This document shows positions 35,562 to 43,659 of a stretch of 64,000 bases of DNA, in pieces. Every line of letters begins with the position of its first letter. The first letter of the stretch is position 1. The notes under the pieces were generated by a model that saw nothing but the letters and a program-made list of their open reading frames with translations, was not told the origin of the DNA and ran no database searches. Made by a program: the position numbers and the translations under genes. Source of the DNA: Nostocoides_A vanveenii (GTDB taxonomy: Bacteria > Actinomycetota > Actinomycetes > Actinomycetales > Dermatophilaceae); assembly GCF_039531165.1 (NCBI RefSeq), contig NZ_BAAAPN010000057.1, positions 62,001 to 126,000 of the forward strand, read 5' to 3'.

Positions 35562-36794
35562 ATGTCTTTTCCCTCTTCGTCGCCGCGCCGTGCCCTCGCG
35601 CTGGTCGCCTCCGGAGCCACCTGTGTCGGCCTGCTCGCCGCCGGCCTCCCGAGCGCCTCGGCCGCCCCCGAGCCGGCGCCTCAGGCCGCCTCTACCGCCG
35701 CCACGGGGAAGTTCCTCAAGCTCTGGTCGGCCGAGTGGATGGCCGGCCAGAAGTCCTTCACCACCGCCCAGGCCCAGGATCTCGCCCGCCGGATGAGCGT
35801 CATCGTCGCGATGCGCGGCAAGTTCACCAAGGACATCGCGGCGATGAAGGCAGCCAATCCGAGCCTGAAGGTCCTCGCCTACCGCAATGCCACCTTCGGC
35901 GGCAAGGGCTATGCCGACAGCCTCTACGCCAAGAACAAGTCCGGTCAGAAGATCTACGCCCGCAAGTGGCCCACGACCTTCCTGATGAATCTCTCCAGCC
36001 CGGCCTGGGCGGCCGAGGTCGGCAAGAGCTGCGTCGAGTTGATCACTGTCAGCAAGTACGACGGCTGCTTCCTCGACGTCCTCGGCTCCGGCCCGCTGAT
36101 GGGCAACTACCTGTCCTCGATGCCGGTCACCAATGGCAAGCAGTGGACGCACCCGCAGTGGATCGGCTGGGCCGACGACATCACTGTCGCCGCCAAGAAG
36201 GCCACCGGCGGCAAGACCGTCATGGGCAATGGCCTGGGCAACGGCCGGCGGTACTTCTCGACGACGATGTCCTCCAAGGGCCTGGTCGCCGGCAATGACG
36301 GCATGGAGCCGGAGCTCTTCGTCCGCGAGGCCCACTCCCCGGTCGGCGCCTACTACAGCGAGACCAACTGGAAGCAGGACGTCGACATGATGATCGACGT
36401 CCAGAACAAGGGCAGCCGCGTCCTGTCGATGACGAAGCTGTGGACGAATGCGTCCGAGACCCAGAAGAACGCCTGGCACAAATACGCGCTGGCGACCTTC
36501 TTGATGGGCTCGAACGGCAACTCCTACTTCTGCTTCCTGCGCGACAAGAACGCCGGCGCCTCGTGGGGCGCGCACCCCTTCAACCAGATCGACATCGGCA
36601 CCCCGACGGGGTCCTACGCCAAGATCGGGACCGGGATGTATGCCCGCAACTTCACCAAGGGCAAGGTCGTCGTCAACGTCGGCAAGTCGTCCTCCGGCCT
36701 GCGGCTGACTCAGGGCGCCCGCACCCTGGACGGCGCCCGCGTCTCGGGGTCGGTCACCGTGGCTGCCCACTCGGCTGAGATCTTCCAGTACTGA
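35562..36794 (+). CDS. Secreted glycosidase-like TIM-barrel protein (GHL15-type)
   Basis: 410 residues from the ATG at 35562 with GGAG about 9 bases before. A signal peptide (RRALALVASGATCVGLLAAG, cleavage after SASA) precedes a domain with LARRMSVIVAMRGKF, LKVLAYRNATFGGKGYADSL, LMNLSSPAWAAEVGKSCVEL, DGCFLDVLGSGP and MGNGLGNGRRYF. This resembles hypothetical glycosyl hydrolase family 15, exported barrels of unproven activity. The C-terminus (about residues 330-410) is a beta module as in many carbohydrate-active enzymes. Acidic residues in CFLDVLG and NDGMEPELF are candidate catalytic ones. Start chosen because upstream sequence belongs to the SDR remnant. Confidence 0.65.
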   Translation: MSFPSSSPRRALALVASGATCVGLLAAGLPSASAAPEPAPQAASTAATGKFLKLWSAEWMAGQKSFTTAQAQDLARRMSVIVAMRGKFTKDIAAMKAANPSLKVLAYRNATFGGKGYADSLYAKNKSGQKIYARKWPTTFLMNLSSPAWAAEVGKSCVELITVSKYDGCFLDVLGSGPLMGNYLSSMPVTNGKQWTHPQWIGWADDITVAAKKATGGKTVMGNGLGNGRRYFSTTMSSKGLVAGNDGMEPELFVREAHSPVGAYYSETNWKQDVDMMIDVQNKGSRVLSMTKLWTNASETQKNAWHKYALATFLMGSNGNSYFCFLRDKNAGASWGAHPFNQIDIGTPTGSYAKIGTGMYARNFTKGKVVVNVGKSSSGLRLTQGARTLDGARVSGSVTVAAHSAEIFQY

Positions 36795-36819
36795 TCCGCC
36801 CGCCCCATACGCTTGCCGT

Positions 36820-37374
36820 ATGACTGCCTTCTCGCCGGACCGGGAGCGCCTCCTCGCGCTCATCAAGGACAAAGCCATCGTTCACGGTCGTGTGACGCTC
36901 TCCTCGGGTCGGGAGGCCGACTATTACGTCGACCTGCGCCGGATCACCCTTGACGGGGAGGCCGCGCCGTTGGTCGGGCGCGTCATGCGCGAACTCGTGG
37001 CCGACCTGGACTTCGACGCCGTGGGGGGCCTGACCCTGGGCGCCGACCCGGTTGCGACCTCGATGCTCCACGCCGCGGCCGCGGCGGGCGAGCGGCTGGA
37101 TGCCTTCGTCGTCCGCAAGGCCGGCAAGGCGCATGGCCTGCAGCAGCGAGTGGAGGGGCCGTCGATCGCCGGTCGCCGGGTGCTGATCGTCGAGGACACC
37201 TCGACCACGGGCGCCTCGCCGCTCGATGCGGCTGATGCGGCGCGCGACCTCGGTGCCGAGGTCGTCGCGGTCGCGACGATTGCCGACCGTGCGACGGGGG
37301 CGGCGGAGAAGTTCGCAGCCGCCGGCCTGGCCTACCGCCACGCCTTCTCGCTCACTGACCTCGGGCTGGCCTGA
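36820..37374 (+). CDS. pyrE: Orotate phosphoribosyltransferase
   Basis: 184 residues. HGRVTLSSGREADYYVDLRR is the orotate-binding start, VGGLTLGADPVATSMLHAAA the flavour of the PRTase core, FVVRKAGKAHGLQQRVEG the catalytic loop and VLIVEDTSTTGASPLDAADA the PRPP-binding motif. It makes OMP in pyrimidine synthesis. The next gene starts 2 bases after the stop. No other pyr genes are nearby. Confidence 0.95.
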   Translation: MTAFSPDRERLLALIKDKAIVHGRVTLSSGREADYYVDLRRITLDGEAAPLVGRVMRELVADLDFDAVGGLTLGADPVATSMLHAAAAAGERLDAFVVRKAGKAHGLQQRVEGPSIAGRRVLIVEDTSTTGASPLDAADAARDLGAEVVAVATIADRATGAAEKFAAAGLAYRHAFSLTDLGLA

Positions 37375-37375
37375 G

Positions 37376-37834
37376 ATGACGATGGATGCGGGAGCCAAGG
37401 CGCGGGTCCGCGAGGTGCTTCTCGCCCGGGCGCGCGAGGAGGTGGCCGCGGCGCAGGAAAGCGTCGTGGCCGAGCAGGCCGCGGGCAAACTCGACCAGGA
37501 CTCCTCGTTCTCGGTCGACGAGCAGTCCCAGACCGACGAGGCCGGTGGCCTCGCGGCGCTCTTCGAGGAGACGGTGGCGAGGCAACAGACCGCGCTCGCC
37601 GAGCTCGAGACGCTCGACTTCGGCCCCCGCGAGCGCGTGTCCCCGGGGGCGATCATCGGCCTCGACGGCGACCGCTATGGCGTCGGAGTGGTCGCCGGGG
37701 CCCTCGATTGCGACGGTGTCACCTACGAAGGCATGTCGATCGACAGCCCGCTGTATGCCGTGCTGGCCGGCCACCGCGCCGGCGACACGGTCGCTTTCCG
37801 GGGCCGCGACCACCGCATCGATTTCGTGGCCTGA
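37376..37834 (+). CDS. GreA/GreB-like C-terminal domain protein
   Basis: 152 residues from the ATG at 37376 (a second ATG is at 37382). The N-terminus is a charged helical coiled coil (ARVREVLLARAREEVAAAQE, then FEETVARQQTALAELETLDF). The C-terminus has the GreA-type FKBP-like pattern: VSPGAIIGLDGDRYGVGVVA, SIDSPLYAVLAGHRAGDTVA and FRGRDHRIDFVA. Gre factors rescue backtracked RNA polymerase through the coiled-coil tip; here the coiled coil is shortened, so it may be a paralogue of other function. Probably co-transcribed with pyrE; a hairpin follows. Confidence 0.6.
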   Translation: MTMDAGAKARVREVLLARAREEVAAAQESVVAEQAAGKLDQDSSFSVDEQSQTDEAGGLAALFEETVARQQTALAELETLDFGPRERVSPGAIIGLDGDRYGVGVVAGALDCDGVTYEGMSIDSPLYAVLAGHRAGDTVAFRGRDHRIDFVA

Positions 37835-37842
37835 GATAGCCG

Positions 37843-37874
37843 CCCACTGCGCGCGTGGAGTCGCACGCAGTGGG
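37843..37874 (+). terminator. Hairpin after the GreA-like gene
   Basis: CCCACTGCG (37843-37851) pairs with CGCAGTGGG (37866-37874), with additional CGCG/CGCA in the loop. It starts 9 bases after the stop of the GreA-like gene. No T-tract follows. Confidence 0.6.
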
Positions 37875-37919
37875 TATACCTTCGGCGGGCGGGTTCGCAC
37901 GGCATACGGAAGGGGGGGT

Positions 37920-38673
37920 GTGGGGGACTTCGACGGTCTCGTCGCGGAGGCCGATACCGCTGATGTGTCGGGTTAGGATTTCGGGTGGCTCGACGGGCGA
38001 GCGACCGAGGAGCGCCCGCCCTGGGGTGACAGCCGCCAACTCGCGGACCGGTTCGCGCACGTGGGATCCGCACTCGACGTCGACACCGGCGCCGGCGAGG
38101 TGCTCGCCGAGATGCCGGTCCTTCCCCCACGGATGTGCGCCATCGAGGGGTGGACGGTCAACCGGTTGCTCGCGCGCACACGACTTGAGGCGCGGCGTCG
38201 AGGTGCTGCCGGTGATCGGCGGTCAGTTCCCGTTTGCGTCAGGGTCATTCGAACTCGTCTGCGGCCGACATCCGGTGCGTCCGAACGGGGCGGACATCAG
38301 CCGGGTGCTCATCGACGGGGGCACCTACTTCGCCCAGCATGTGGGGCCGCGGTCGGCGAGTGAGCTCGACGAGTTCTTCCTCGGGCCGGTCCCCGACATC
38401 CGCCGCAGCCGCGACCCGCGCCTGGGGGCCGCCGAGGCGGAGTATCACGGACTCGAGATCGTCAACCTGCAGACCGCGCGCTGCCGAATGGAGTTCTTCG
38501 ACGTCGGCGCCGTCGTCTGGATCTTGCGACGCTGCGTCTGGTGGGTGCCGGACTTCTCGGTCGAGCGCTACCACGATGCGCTCGCGCGCATGCACGCGGT
38601 GATCGAGCGCGACGGTGTCTTCGTCGCGCACTCGACGCGGCACCTGATCGAGGCGCGGCGGCCGGCGCACTGA
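37920..38673 (+). pseudogene. SAM-dependent methyltransferase, nonsense plus frameshift
   Basis: From a GTG at 37920 the frame reads GDFDGLVAEADTADVSG, then TAG at 37974-37976, then DFGWLDGRATEERPPWGDSR, LADRFAHVGSALDVDTGAGE and VNRLLARTRLEARRRG. Homologues have Trp at the stop position (WDFxWLDGRATEERP), so TGG to TAG explains it. Near 38200 the frame shifts to VEVLPVIGGQFPFASGSFEL, then DRxHPxR-like CGRHPV, TYFAQHVGPRSASELDEFF and the end at 38673. A class I methyltransferase once existed. The 85 bases upstream hold only the hairpin and a G-run. Confidence 0.78.
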
Positions 38674-38800
38674 GCCCTGTGGTCCGGCCTCCGGACCGGC
38701 ATTCGCGGGTCTGCCGCGCCCCGGCCGGTTAAGCTTCCAGTCGGCGACCGGACCATCCCGGCGCCCCGCCCGGCCACGGTCGGCTGACGAAGGAGTGCCC

Positions 38801-39469
38801 GTGCTCATTGCGATCCTTGTGATCCTCGGTCTGATCGTGCTCGTCGCGCTCTGGGCCGTCGGGGTCTACAACGGCCTGATCAAGCTGCGCAATCTGGTGC
38901 AGGAGGCCTGGCGCCAGATTGACGTCGAACTCAAGCGCCGCCATGACTTGATCGGCAATCTCGTCGAGACCGTGAAGGGGTACGCAGCGCACGAACGCGG
39001 CACCCTCGAGGACGTCATGAAGGCGCGCGGCGCCGCCATGGCCGGCGGACAGACACCGGCGCAGCAGGCACAGAGCGAGGGCATGCTCAGCGCCGCTCTC
39101 GGGCGCCTGATCGCGGTGGCCGAGGCCTACCCCGACCTGAAGGCCAACCAGAACTTCATGGCCCTGCAGAACGAACTGACCTCGACCGAGGACCGTATCG
39201 CCTCCGCCCGGCGTTACTACAACGCCAATGTCCGCGAGCTGAACACCAAGGTCGAGACCGTCCCGAGCAACTTCGTCGCCGGCATGTTCAACATCAAGCG
39301 CGAGGAGTACTTCGAGGTCGAAGGCGCCGAGCGTGACCCGGTCAAGGTCGACTTCGGGCAGAGCAACTACAACATCCCGCCGCCGGCCGGCTACAACTCC
39401 CCGCAGGACACCGCTCCCGCGCAGATCCCGACCACGCCGCCCCCGGGTCAGCTTCCGCCGAGTCAGTAG
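38801..39469 (+). CDS. lemA: LemA family protein
   Basis: 222 residues. The GTG at 38801 is preferred because AGGAG lies 5 bases upstream; a GTG at 38795 overlaps that site. One N-terminal helix (LIAILVILGLIVLVALWAVG) is followed by the LemA coiled-coil core: NGLIKLRNLVQEAWRQIDVE, LKRRHDLIGNLVETVKGYAA, and RRYYNANVRELNTKVETVPS with FGMF-like NFVAGMFN. The tail is Pro/Gln-rich. LemA proteins are membrane-anchored with external coiled coils, of unclear role, frequently paired with DUF2207 proteins such as 17257-19092. Confidence 0.92.
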   Translation: MLIAILVILGLIVLVALWAVGVYNGLIKLRNLVQEAWRQIDVELKRRHDLIGNLVETVKGYAAHERGTLEDVMKARGAAMAGGQTPAQQAQSEGMLSAALGRLIAVAEAYPDLKANQNFMALQNELTSTEDRIASARRYYNANVRELNTKVETVPSNFVAGMFNIKREEYFEVEGAERDPVKVDFGQSNYNIPPPAGYNSPQDTAPAQIPTTPPPGQLPPSQ

Positions 39470-39512
39470 CCCGCCCAGCGCCCGCGGGCCCACCCGCAGT
39501 CTTTGCGAACTG

Positions 39513-39560
39513 CCTACCGCCAACAACGTGGGGTGATCACCCCAGGTGCTGCCCGGTAGG
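39513..39560. terminator. Family B hairpin between lemA and marR
   Basis: The outer arms CCTACCG (39513-39519) and CGGTAGG (39554-39560) enclose a perfect 14-bp palindrome GGGGTGATCACCCC (39530-39543). The parts GTGAT-ACCCCA, then GCTGC-CGGTAGG, recur at 27239-27280. Location between convergent genes suggests a bidirectional terminator. Confidence 0.65.
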
Positions 39561-39581
39561 CCGTCGCATGAGCGGGTGGAT

Positions 39582-40037
39582 TCAGTCCTGAAGCAGGGTC
39601 GTCAGGATGCGCGTCAGACTCGCTCGGTCGGCCGCGCTGAGCCGTCCGAAGAAGGCCTCCGCGCCCGCGCGCCGGCTTTCGGCCACGGCGCCGGCGGCGT
39701 GCTGGCCGGCCTCGGTCACGCTAAGCAGCACGGCGCGCCGATCGCTGGGGTCGGCCGATCGCGTGACCAGGCCGCGCTCCTGCAACGCATCGGCCACTTC
39801 GGTCGCCGAGCGCGGCGCGATCCGCAGCCGCTCGGCGAGTTCGGATAGTCGCAGTGGCCCCGACTCGGCGACGATCATCAGCGCCCGTCCTTGGTGGGGC
39901 GCGAGGTCCAACTCTTCCGGCTGCGCCGTCCACGTATGCCGCATGCTCCGCAGCGCCCGTCCCAGCAGTACGTCGAGGGGTTGGTCGGCGTCGGGCGGCA
40001 TGGGTGCAGCATACGTGAAGTTGCGAGGCAACCACAT
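39582..40037 (-). CDS. MarR-family transcriptional regulator
   Basis: 151 residues from the ATG at 40037 (alternative ATG at 40001, MPPDADQ). The winged helix is PLRLSELAERLRIAPRSATE, then VADALQERGLVTRSADPSDR with the wing DPSDRRAVLLSVT, as in MarR. It is divergent from an ABC exporter gene, with two palindromes between them, so it most likely represses that exporter and itself and responds to a drug-like ligand. Confidence 0.88.
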   Translation of the reverse strand: MWLPRNFTYAAPMPPDADQPLDVLLGRALRSMRHTWTAQPEELDLAPHQGRALMIVAESGPLRLSELAERLRIAPRSATEVADALQERGLVTRSADPSDRRAVLLSVTEAGQHAAGAVAESRRAGAEAFFGRLSAADRASLTRILTTLLQD

Positions 40038-40038
40038 C

Positions 40039-40074
40039 GTGAGGTAACCTCTCTAACTAGTGAGGGAACCTCAC
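40039..40074. promoter_or_regulatory. Two MarR-type operators between marR and the ABC exporter
   Basis: GAGGTAACCTC (40041-40051) and GTGAGG-GAA-CCTCAC (40060-40074) are two palindromes sharing GTGAGG/CCTC half-sites, centred 21 bp apart, which is two helical turns on the same face. They abut the marR ATG and lie 30 bases before the exporter start, where they would cover both promoters. Confidence 0.75.
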
Positions 40075-40104
40075 GAACGATACAGACAACGGAAGGAGTA
40101 GCTC

Positions 40105-41943
40105 ATGGCTGACACCCTGCACTCCGGTGGGGGCTCGCGGGGCCCCCAGAAGGTCGACCCGCGCGATCGAGCCCAGTTGGCGCTTTCGCCCGTCGAGCTC
40201 CCGCGCGTGCTGGCGCTCTTCGCGCCGCACCGCCTGGCCATCGCCACCGTCATGGCGATCATCGTGGTCTCGTCGGCTCTCGGGCTGGCGCAACCTTTCC
40301 TGCTCAAGGCCGTCTTCGACGATGCCCTGCCGCACAACAATATTCGCGTGCTCCTGCTGGCCGTCGGCGGCATGCTCGCGGTCACCATTGCGACCTCGCT
40401 CCTGGGCGTGGTGCAAACCTGGATGTCGACGAAGGTCGGCCAGCAGGTCATGCACCGCCTGCGCAGCGACGTCTTCGCCCACCTCCAGCGCCAATCGCTC
40501 AGCTTCTTCACGCGCACCCGGGGCGGCGAAGTCCAGTCGCGCATTATCCAGGACATCGGTGGCATGCAGTCGGTGGTCACCTCGACCGCGACGTCGATCG
40601 CGGCTAATCTGACGACCGCGGTGGGCACGGCGGTGGCCATGGCCGCGCTGAGCTGGCGGCTGTCCCTGCTCTCCCTGCTCGTTCTCCCGCCGTCGATGTG
40701 GCTGACCCGCCGCGTGGCGCTGCTGCGTCGCGAGATCACCGCCGCCCTGCAGGCCCGCCTAGCCGATATGCACGTCCAGGTCGACGAAGGATTGTCGGTC
40801 AGCGGCGTGCTCCTGACCAAGACGCTGGGGGCCGGCCGGCTGGCTTCTCGTCGCTTCGAGCGGACGTCCGCCGAACTCGTCGATCTCGAGCTTCGCTCGG
40901 CACTTGCCGGCCGCTGGCGGATGGCCACCATGTCCATCGTCTTCGCCGCCATCCCGGCGCTGATCTACCTCGCGGCAGGTTTCCCGGCGACCAGCGGGGG
41001 GATGACCATCGGCACGTTGGTGGCCTTCACCAGCCTGCAGGCGGGGATCTTCCGGCCGCTGATGGCCCTGCTCAACGTCGGCGTCTCGTGGATCTCCTCG
41101 ATGGCCCTCTTCAGCCGGATCTTCGGCTACCTCGACCTGGTGACCGATGTGCCCGCGCCGGTCGCGCCCGTCCCGCTGCCTGCCGGCGAGGTGCGGGGCG
41201 ACATCCGCTTCGACCATGTCTCCTTCACGTATGCCGAGGGCGCGCCCCCCGCGGTCGACGACGTGACGCTCGACATCCCCGCCGGATCGAGCCTCGCGCT
41301 GGTCGGTGACACCGGTTCGGGCAAGTCGACCTTGGCCGGCCTGGTCGCGCGGCTGCGCGACCCGTCGTCGGGATCGGTCTCGATCGACGGCATCGCGCTG
41401 ACGGCGATCGGCGAGGACGCTCTGGCCGCGATCGTCGGCGTCGTGACGCAGGAGACCTACCTGGTGCACGACACCATTCGGGCCAACCTCCTGCTGGCCG
41501 CACCCGACGCGAGCGAGGCGCAGTTGTGGTCCGCTCTCGGGGCGGCCCAGGTTGCCGACCTGATCGGACGACTGCCCGAGGGTCTCGACACCGTCGTCGG
41601 CTCCCGTGGACACCGCTTCTCTGGCGGTGAGAAGCAGCGTTTGGCCATCGCCCGCACGATCCTGCGCGATCCCCGGGTGTTGATCCTGGACGAAGCCACG
41701 TCCGCTCTCGACAACCGGACCGAGCGCGCCGCTCAGCAGGCCATCGACACCCTGAGCGCCGGCCGGACCACGATCACCATCGCGCACCGCCTCTCGACGA
41801 TCCGTGATGCCGATCAGATCGCCGTCCTGGCGGGTGGCCGAGTCGTCGAACTCGGCACCCACGAGGCGCTACTCGCCCGTGGCGGGCACTATGCCGCGCT
41901 CGTCTCGGCGGGGGAGGCCACGGCATACGCCCAGGCGGCCTGA
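40105..41943 (+). CDS. ABC exporter, fused permease and ATPase
   Basis: 612 residues, AAGGAG 9 bases before the ATG. Six membrane helices occupy about residues 35-330 (LAIATVMAIIVVSSALGLAQ onward). The ATPase has Walker A LVGDTGSGKST, Q-loop VTQETYLVHDTIRANLLLA, signature FSGGEKQRLAIARTI (the LSGGQ motif as FSGGE), Walker B RVLILDEATSALD and H-loop TIAHRLSTI. Architecture is that of type IV half-transporters such as BmrA/LmrA. The divergent MarR gene implies a drug or metabolite exporter induced by its substrate. An imperfect short duplication of the 3' end follows (41945-41990). Confidence 0.92.
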   Translation: MADTLHSGGGSRGPQKVDPRDRAQLALSPVELPRVLALFAPHRLAIATVMAIIVVSSALGLAQPFLLKAVFDDALPHNNIRVLLLAVGGMLAVTIATSLLGVVQTWMSTKVGQQVMHRLRSDVFAHLQRQSLSFFTRTRGGEVQSRIIQDIGGMQSVVTSTATSIAANLTTAVGTAVAMAALSWRLSLLSLLVLPPSMWLTRRVALLRREITAALQARLADMHVQVDEGLSVSGVLLTKTLGAGRLASRRFERTSAELVDLELRSALAGRWRMATMSIVFAAIPALIYLAAGFPATSGGMTIGTLVAFTSLQAGIFRPLMALLNVGVSWISSMALFSRIFGYLDLVTDVPAPVAPVPLPAGEVRGDIRFDHVSFTYAEGAPPAVDDVTLDIPAGSSLALVGDTGSGKSTLAGLVARLRDPSSGSVSIDGIALTAIGEDALAAIVGVVTQETYLVHDTIRANLLLAAPDASEAQLWSALGAAQVADLIGRLPEGLDTVVGSRGHRFSGGEKQRLAIARTILRDPRVLILDEATSALDNRTERAAQQAIDTLSAGRTTITIAHRLSTIRDADQIAVLAGGRVVELGTHEALLARGGHYAALVSAGEATAYAQAA

Positions 41944-42111
41944 CCGGTACGCGCAAGCGGCCTGATAGATACGAGCAGCCTGACAGGCGACCAGCGCCCG
42001 TCCGCGCCGTTCTCCGGGGGGCCGCAAGTACGGCCTGCGCGACGCGACCCGACCGGGGCGCGCCGCGCAGGAGTCATGAGGAGCCGAGCGCTGCGTGCAC
42101 GCTGCCGCGGA

Positions 42112-42351
42112 TCACGTATGCCAGCGGGCCCAGGCGGCCTGGCGGGTGGTCCCCGAGGCCTCGCCGACCGCCGCCCAGGAGGCGGACTCTGCGAGCAGCC
42201 GGGCCGACGTGCCCAGAGCTTCGCCAGCTGCCGCGCTCAGGGCAAGCAGAGCGTTGAAAGCCTCAGGTTCTGCCGTTGCGGCCAGCCGATCGATGGCGGC
42301 TTGAGCCGTTGCCAGGTCGCGGGCCACGGCATCCGCTGGGGACTTCGGCAC
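42112..42351 (-). CDS. Small helix-turn-helix-like protein
   Basis: 79 residues, nearly all helical (ARDLATAQAAIDRLAATAEP and LLALSAAAGEALGTSARLLA). The C-terminus SWAAVGEASGTTRQAAWARW matches the helix-turn-helix of proteins that read like SWxxIGxALGxTRQAAxxRF. It probably binds DNA. Its start lies within the 3' end of the C45 acyltransferase gene (overlap 89 bases), so the two may be co-expressed, or one boundary may be altered by a frameshift. Confidence 0.6.
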   Translation of the reverse strand: MPKSPADAVARDLATAQAAIDRLAATAEPEAFNALLALSAAAGEALGTSARLLAESASWAAVGEASGTTRQAAWARWHT

Positions 42352-43504
42352 TGGGTACCTCCACCGTTATCGACGCGTCGGGATCTTCGAACCGGCGCGT
42401 CCACGTTTGGCCGGGCCAGCGGTACGTGACGCTACCTTCCTTCGGTAAGAATTCGGCCATAGAGAGACTGCCAAAACCCGCGCTGAAGAGCGAACTTCGG
42501 ACCGGCTCGCGAAGGAATGCGCCAACGACTTCCCGCCGCGTCGCGCCTTCGTTGACAAGTCGGGTCAGCAGGTCGTGACGCTCTCGGGAGCGCAGCCGGG
42601 CCGCATCTGCGGGATATTCCACGACATCGAGTCGGTGATTCGTTGCGACACGCTGCCGGGAGGTGATGACCTCCTCGCCGGGAGCCACGAAAACCGTGGC
42701 CACCGTTCCCGCCGCGTCCACGAAGGTCAGGTTGTAAGCCTGCGCGACGGGCAGGGTGCGCACGCGCGCCACTGCCTCGGCCACGTCGCCGCATTCCTCG
42801 AGCAAGGCGCGCAGGACCAAGGGGATGCCGAAGCCGACGCCCGATCCGGGACGGCCGCCGAAGGTCAGTGAAACGGCGAGACCGTCCTCGTTGATCCCAT
42901 CGAGCAGGCCCCAGAGGCAATCGCTGGTCCCCATGACGCGCCGGGTGCCCGAGTAGTTCGTCGAGGCGACCACCCCCTCGAAGAGCGCCGGGTCGTAGTC
43001 GTAACTGCGCAGAAGCACCGGCTCGGGGTCGGTCAGCGCCACCTGGCTGCACCCGGTGACGAAGGGCGTCGGCCGCCACAGGCTCAGCAGCCGGCCGGCG
43101 TCCTCGTGGGTGGTGCCGGTCGCCGCCACGGCCAGTTCGGTCAGGTGCTCCCACGTCGGCAGGAGCGCGGGCAGGTGGCGGCGCAACGCGTCGCGGCACT
43201 CGGCATACGTCGGTTGGTCGGAGGCGGGCCGCGCCTGGAACCAGCGTGCGTAGGCCGGCCACGTCGCCCGGGCGAGCGCCTGCCACCTCGGGCCGGGAGT
43301 TGCCTCCCGATAGGCGTGCATCGTGAGGGTCAGCTCAGGAATCGGTTTGTGCGAGAGGTGCTTCGCCGGTGCTGAGTGCGTCCGGGCCGCCCGTGGTGTG
43401 CCGGGCGGCGAGCCGTATGCCGTGGCCCAGGCCCGCCCGTAGGCGAGCCACGCGCTTGCGTCTGTCGGGTCAGCCGGGAGATGTGGTTGCGTCAAGATGG
43501 TCAT
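42263..43504 (-). CDS. C45 (acyl-CoA:6-APA acyltransferase-like) Ntn hydrolase
   Basis: 413 residues from the ATG at 43504. The core matches the linear amide C-N hydrolase/C45 family: PTPFVTGCSQVALTDPEPVL contains the Cys expected to become the N-terminal nucleophile after self-cleavage, followed by LRSYDYDPALFEGVV, CLWGLLDGINEDGLAVSLTF and NLTFVDAAGTVATVFVAPGE. Members hydrolyse or transfer acyl groups on amides, such as penicillin-type or acylamino substrates. The last 30 residues (Gly/Arg/Ser-rich) look non-native and overlap the small HTH gene, so the true end may lie near 42360. Four regularly spaced half-sites upstream suggest tight regulation. Confidence 0.72.
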   Translation of the reverse strand: MTILTQPHLPADPTDASAWLAYGRAWATAYGSPPGTPRAARTHSAPAKHLSHKPIPELTLTMHAYREATPGPRWQALARATWPAYARWFQARPASDQPTYAECRDALRRHLPALLPTWEHLTELAVAATGTTHEDAGRLLSLWRPTPFVTGCSQVALTDPEPVLLRSYDYDPALFEGVVASTNYSGTRRVMGTSDCLWGLLDGINEDGLAVSLTFGGRPGSGVGFGIPLVLRALLEECGDVAEAVARVRTLPVAQAYNLTFVDAAGTVATVFVAPGEEVITSRQRVATNHRLDVVEYPADAARLRSRERHDLLTRLVNEGATRREVVGAFLREPVRSSLFSAGFGSLSMAEFLPKEGSVTYRWPGQTWTRRFEDPDASITVEVPSAEVPSGCRGPRPGNGSSRHRSAGRNGRT

Positions 43505-43507
43505 GAC

Positions 43508-43553
43508 TGTCAAAGTAGACTTGACACTCGATACTGTCAAGTTTGAGTTGACA
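43508..43553. promoter_or_regulatory. Four alternating TGTCAA/TTGACA half-sites
   Basis: TGTCAA (43508), TTGACA (43521), TGTCAA (43535) and TTGACA (43548) alternate with N7, N8 and N7 spacers. The central pair is extended to ACTTGACA-N8-TGTCAAGT (43519-43542). The cluster covers the start of the C45 gene and lies 107 bases before the dioxygenase gene. Some TTGACA copies could also be -35 elements. Confidence 0.65.
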
Positions 43554-43659
43554 TTGGCGGGCTCGTTGAGGGGTATTGAGACACAGCACATGCACAGGTG
43601 GCCGAACTTCTCTAGGCTCGCCGGGACCACGACCGTCCCGATCGAAGGATGTCTGAAGG

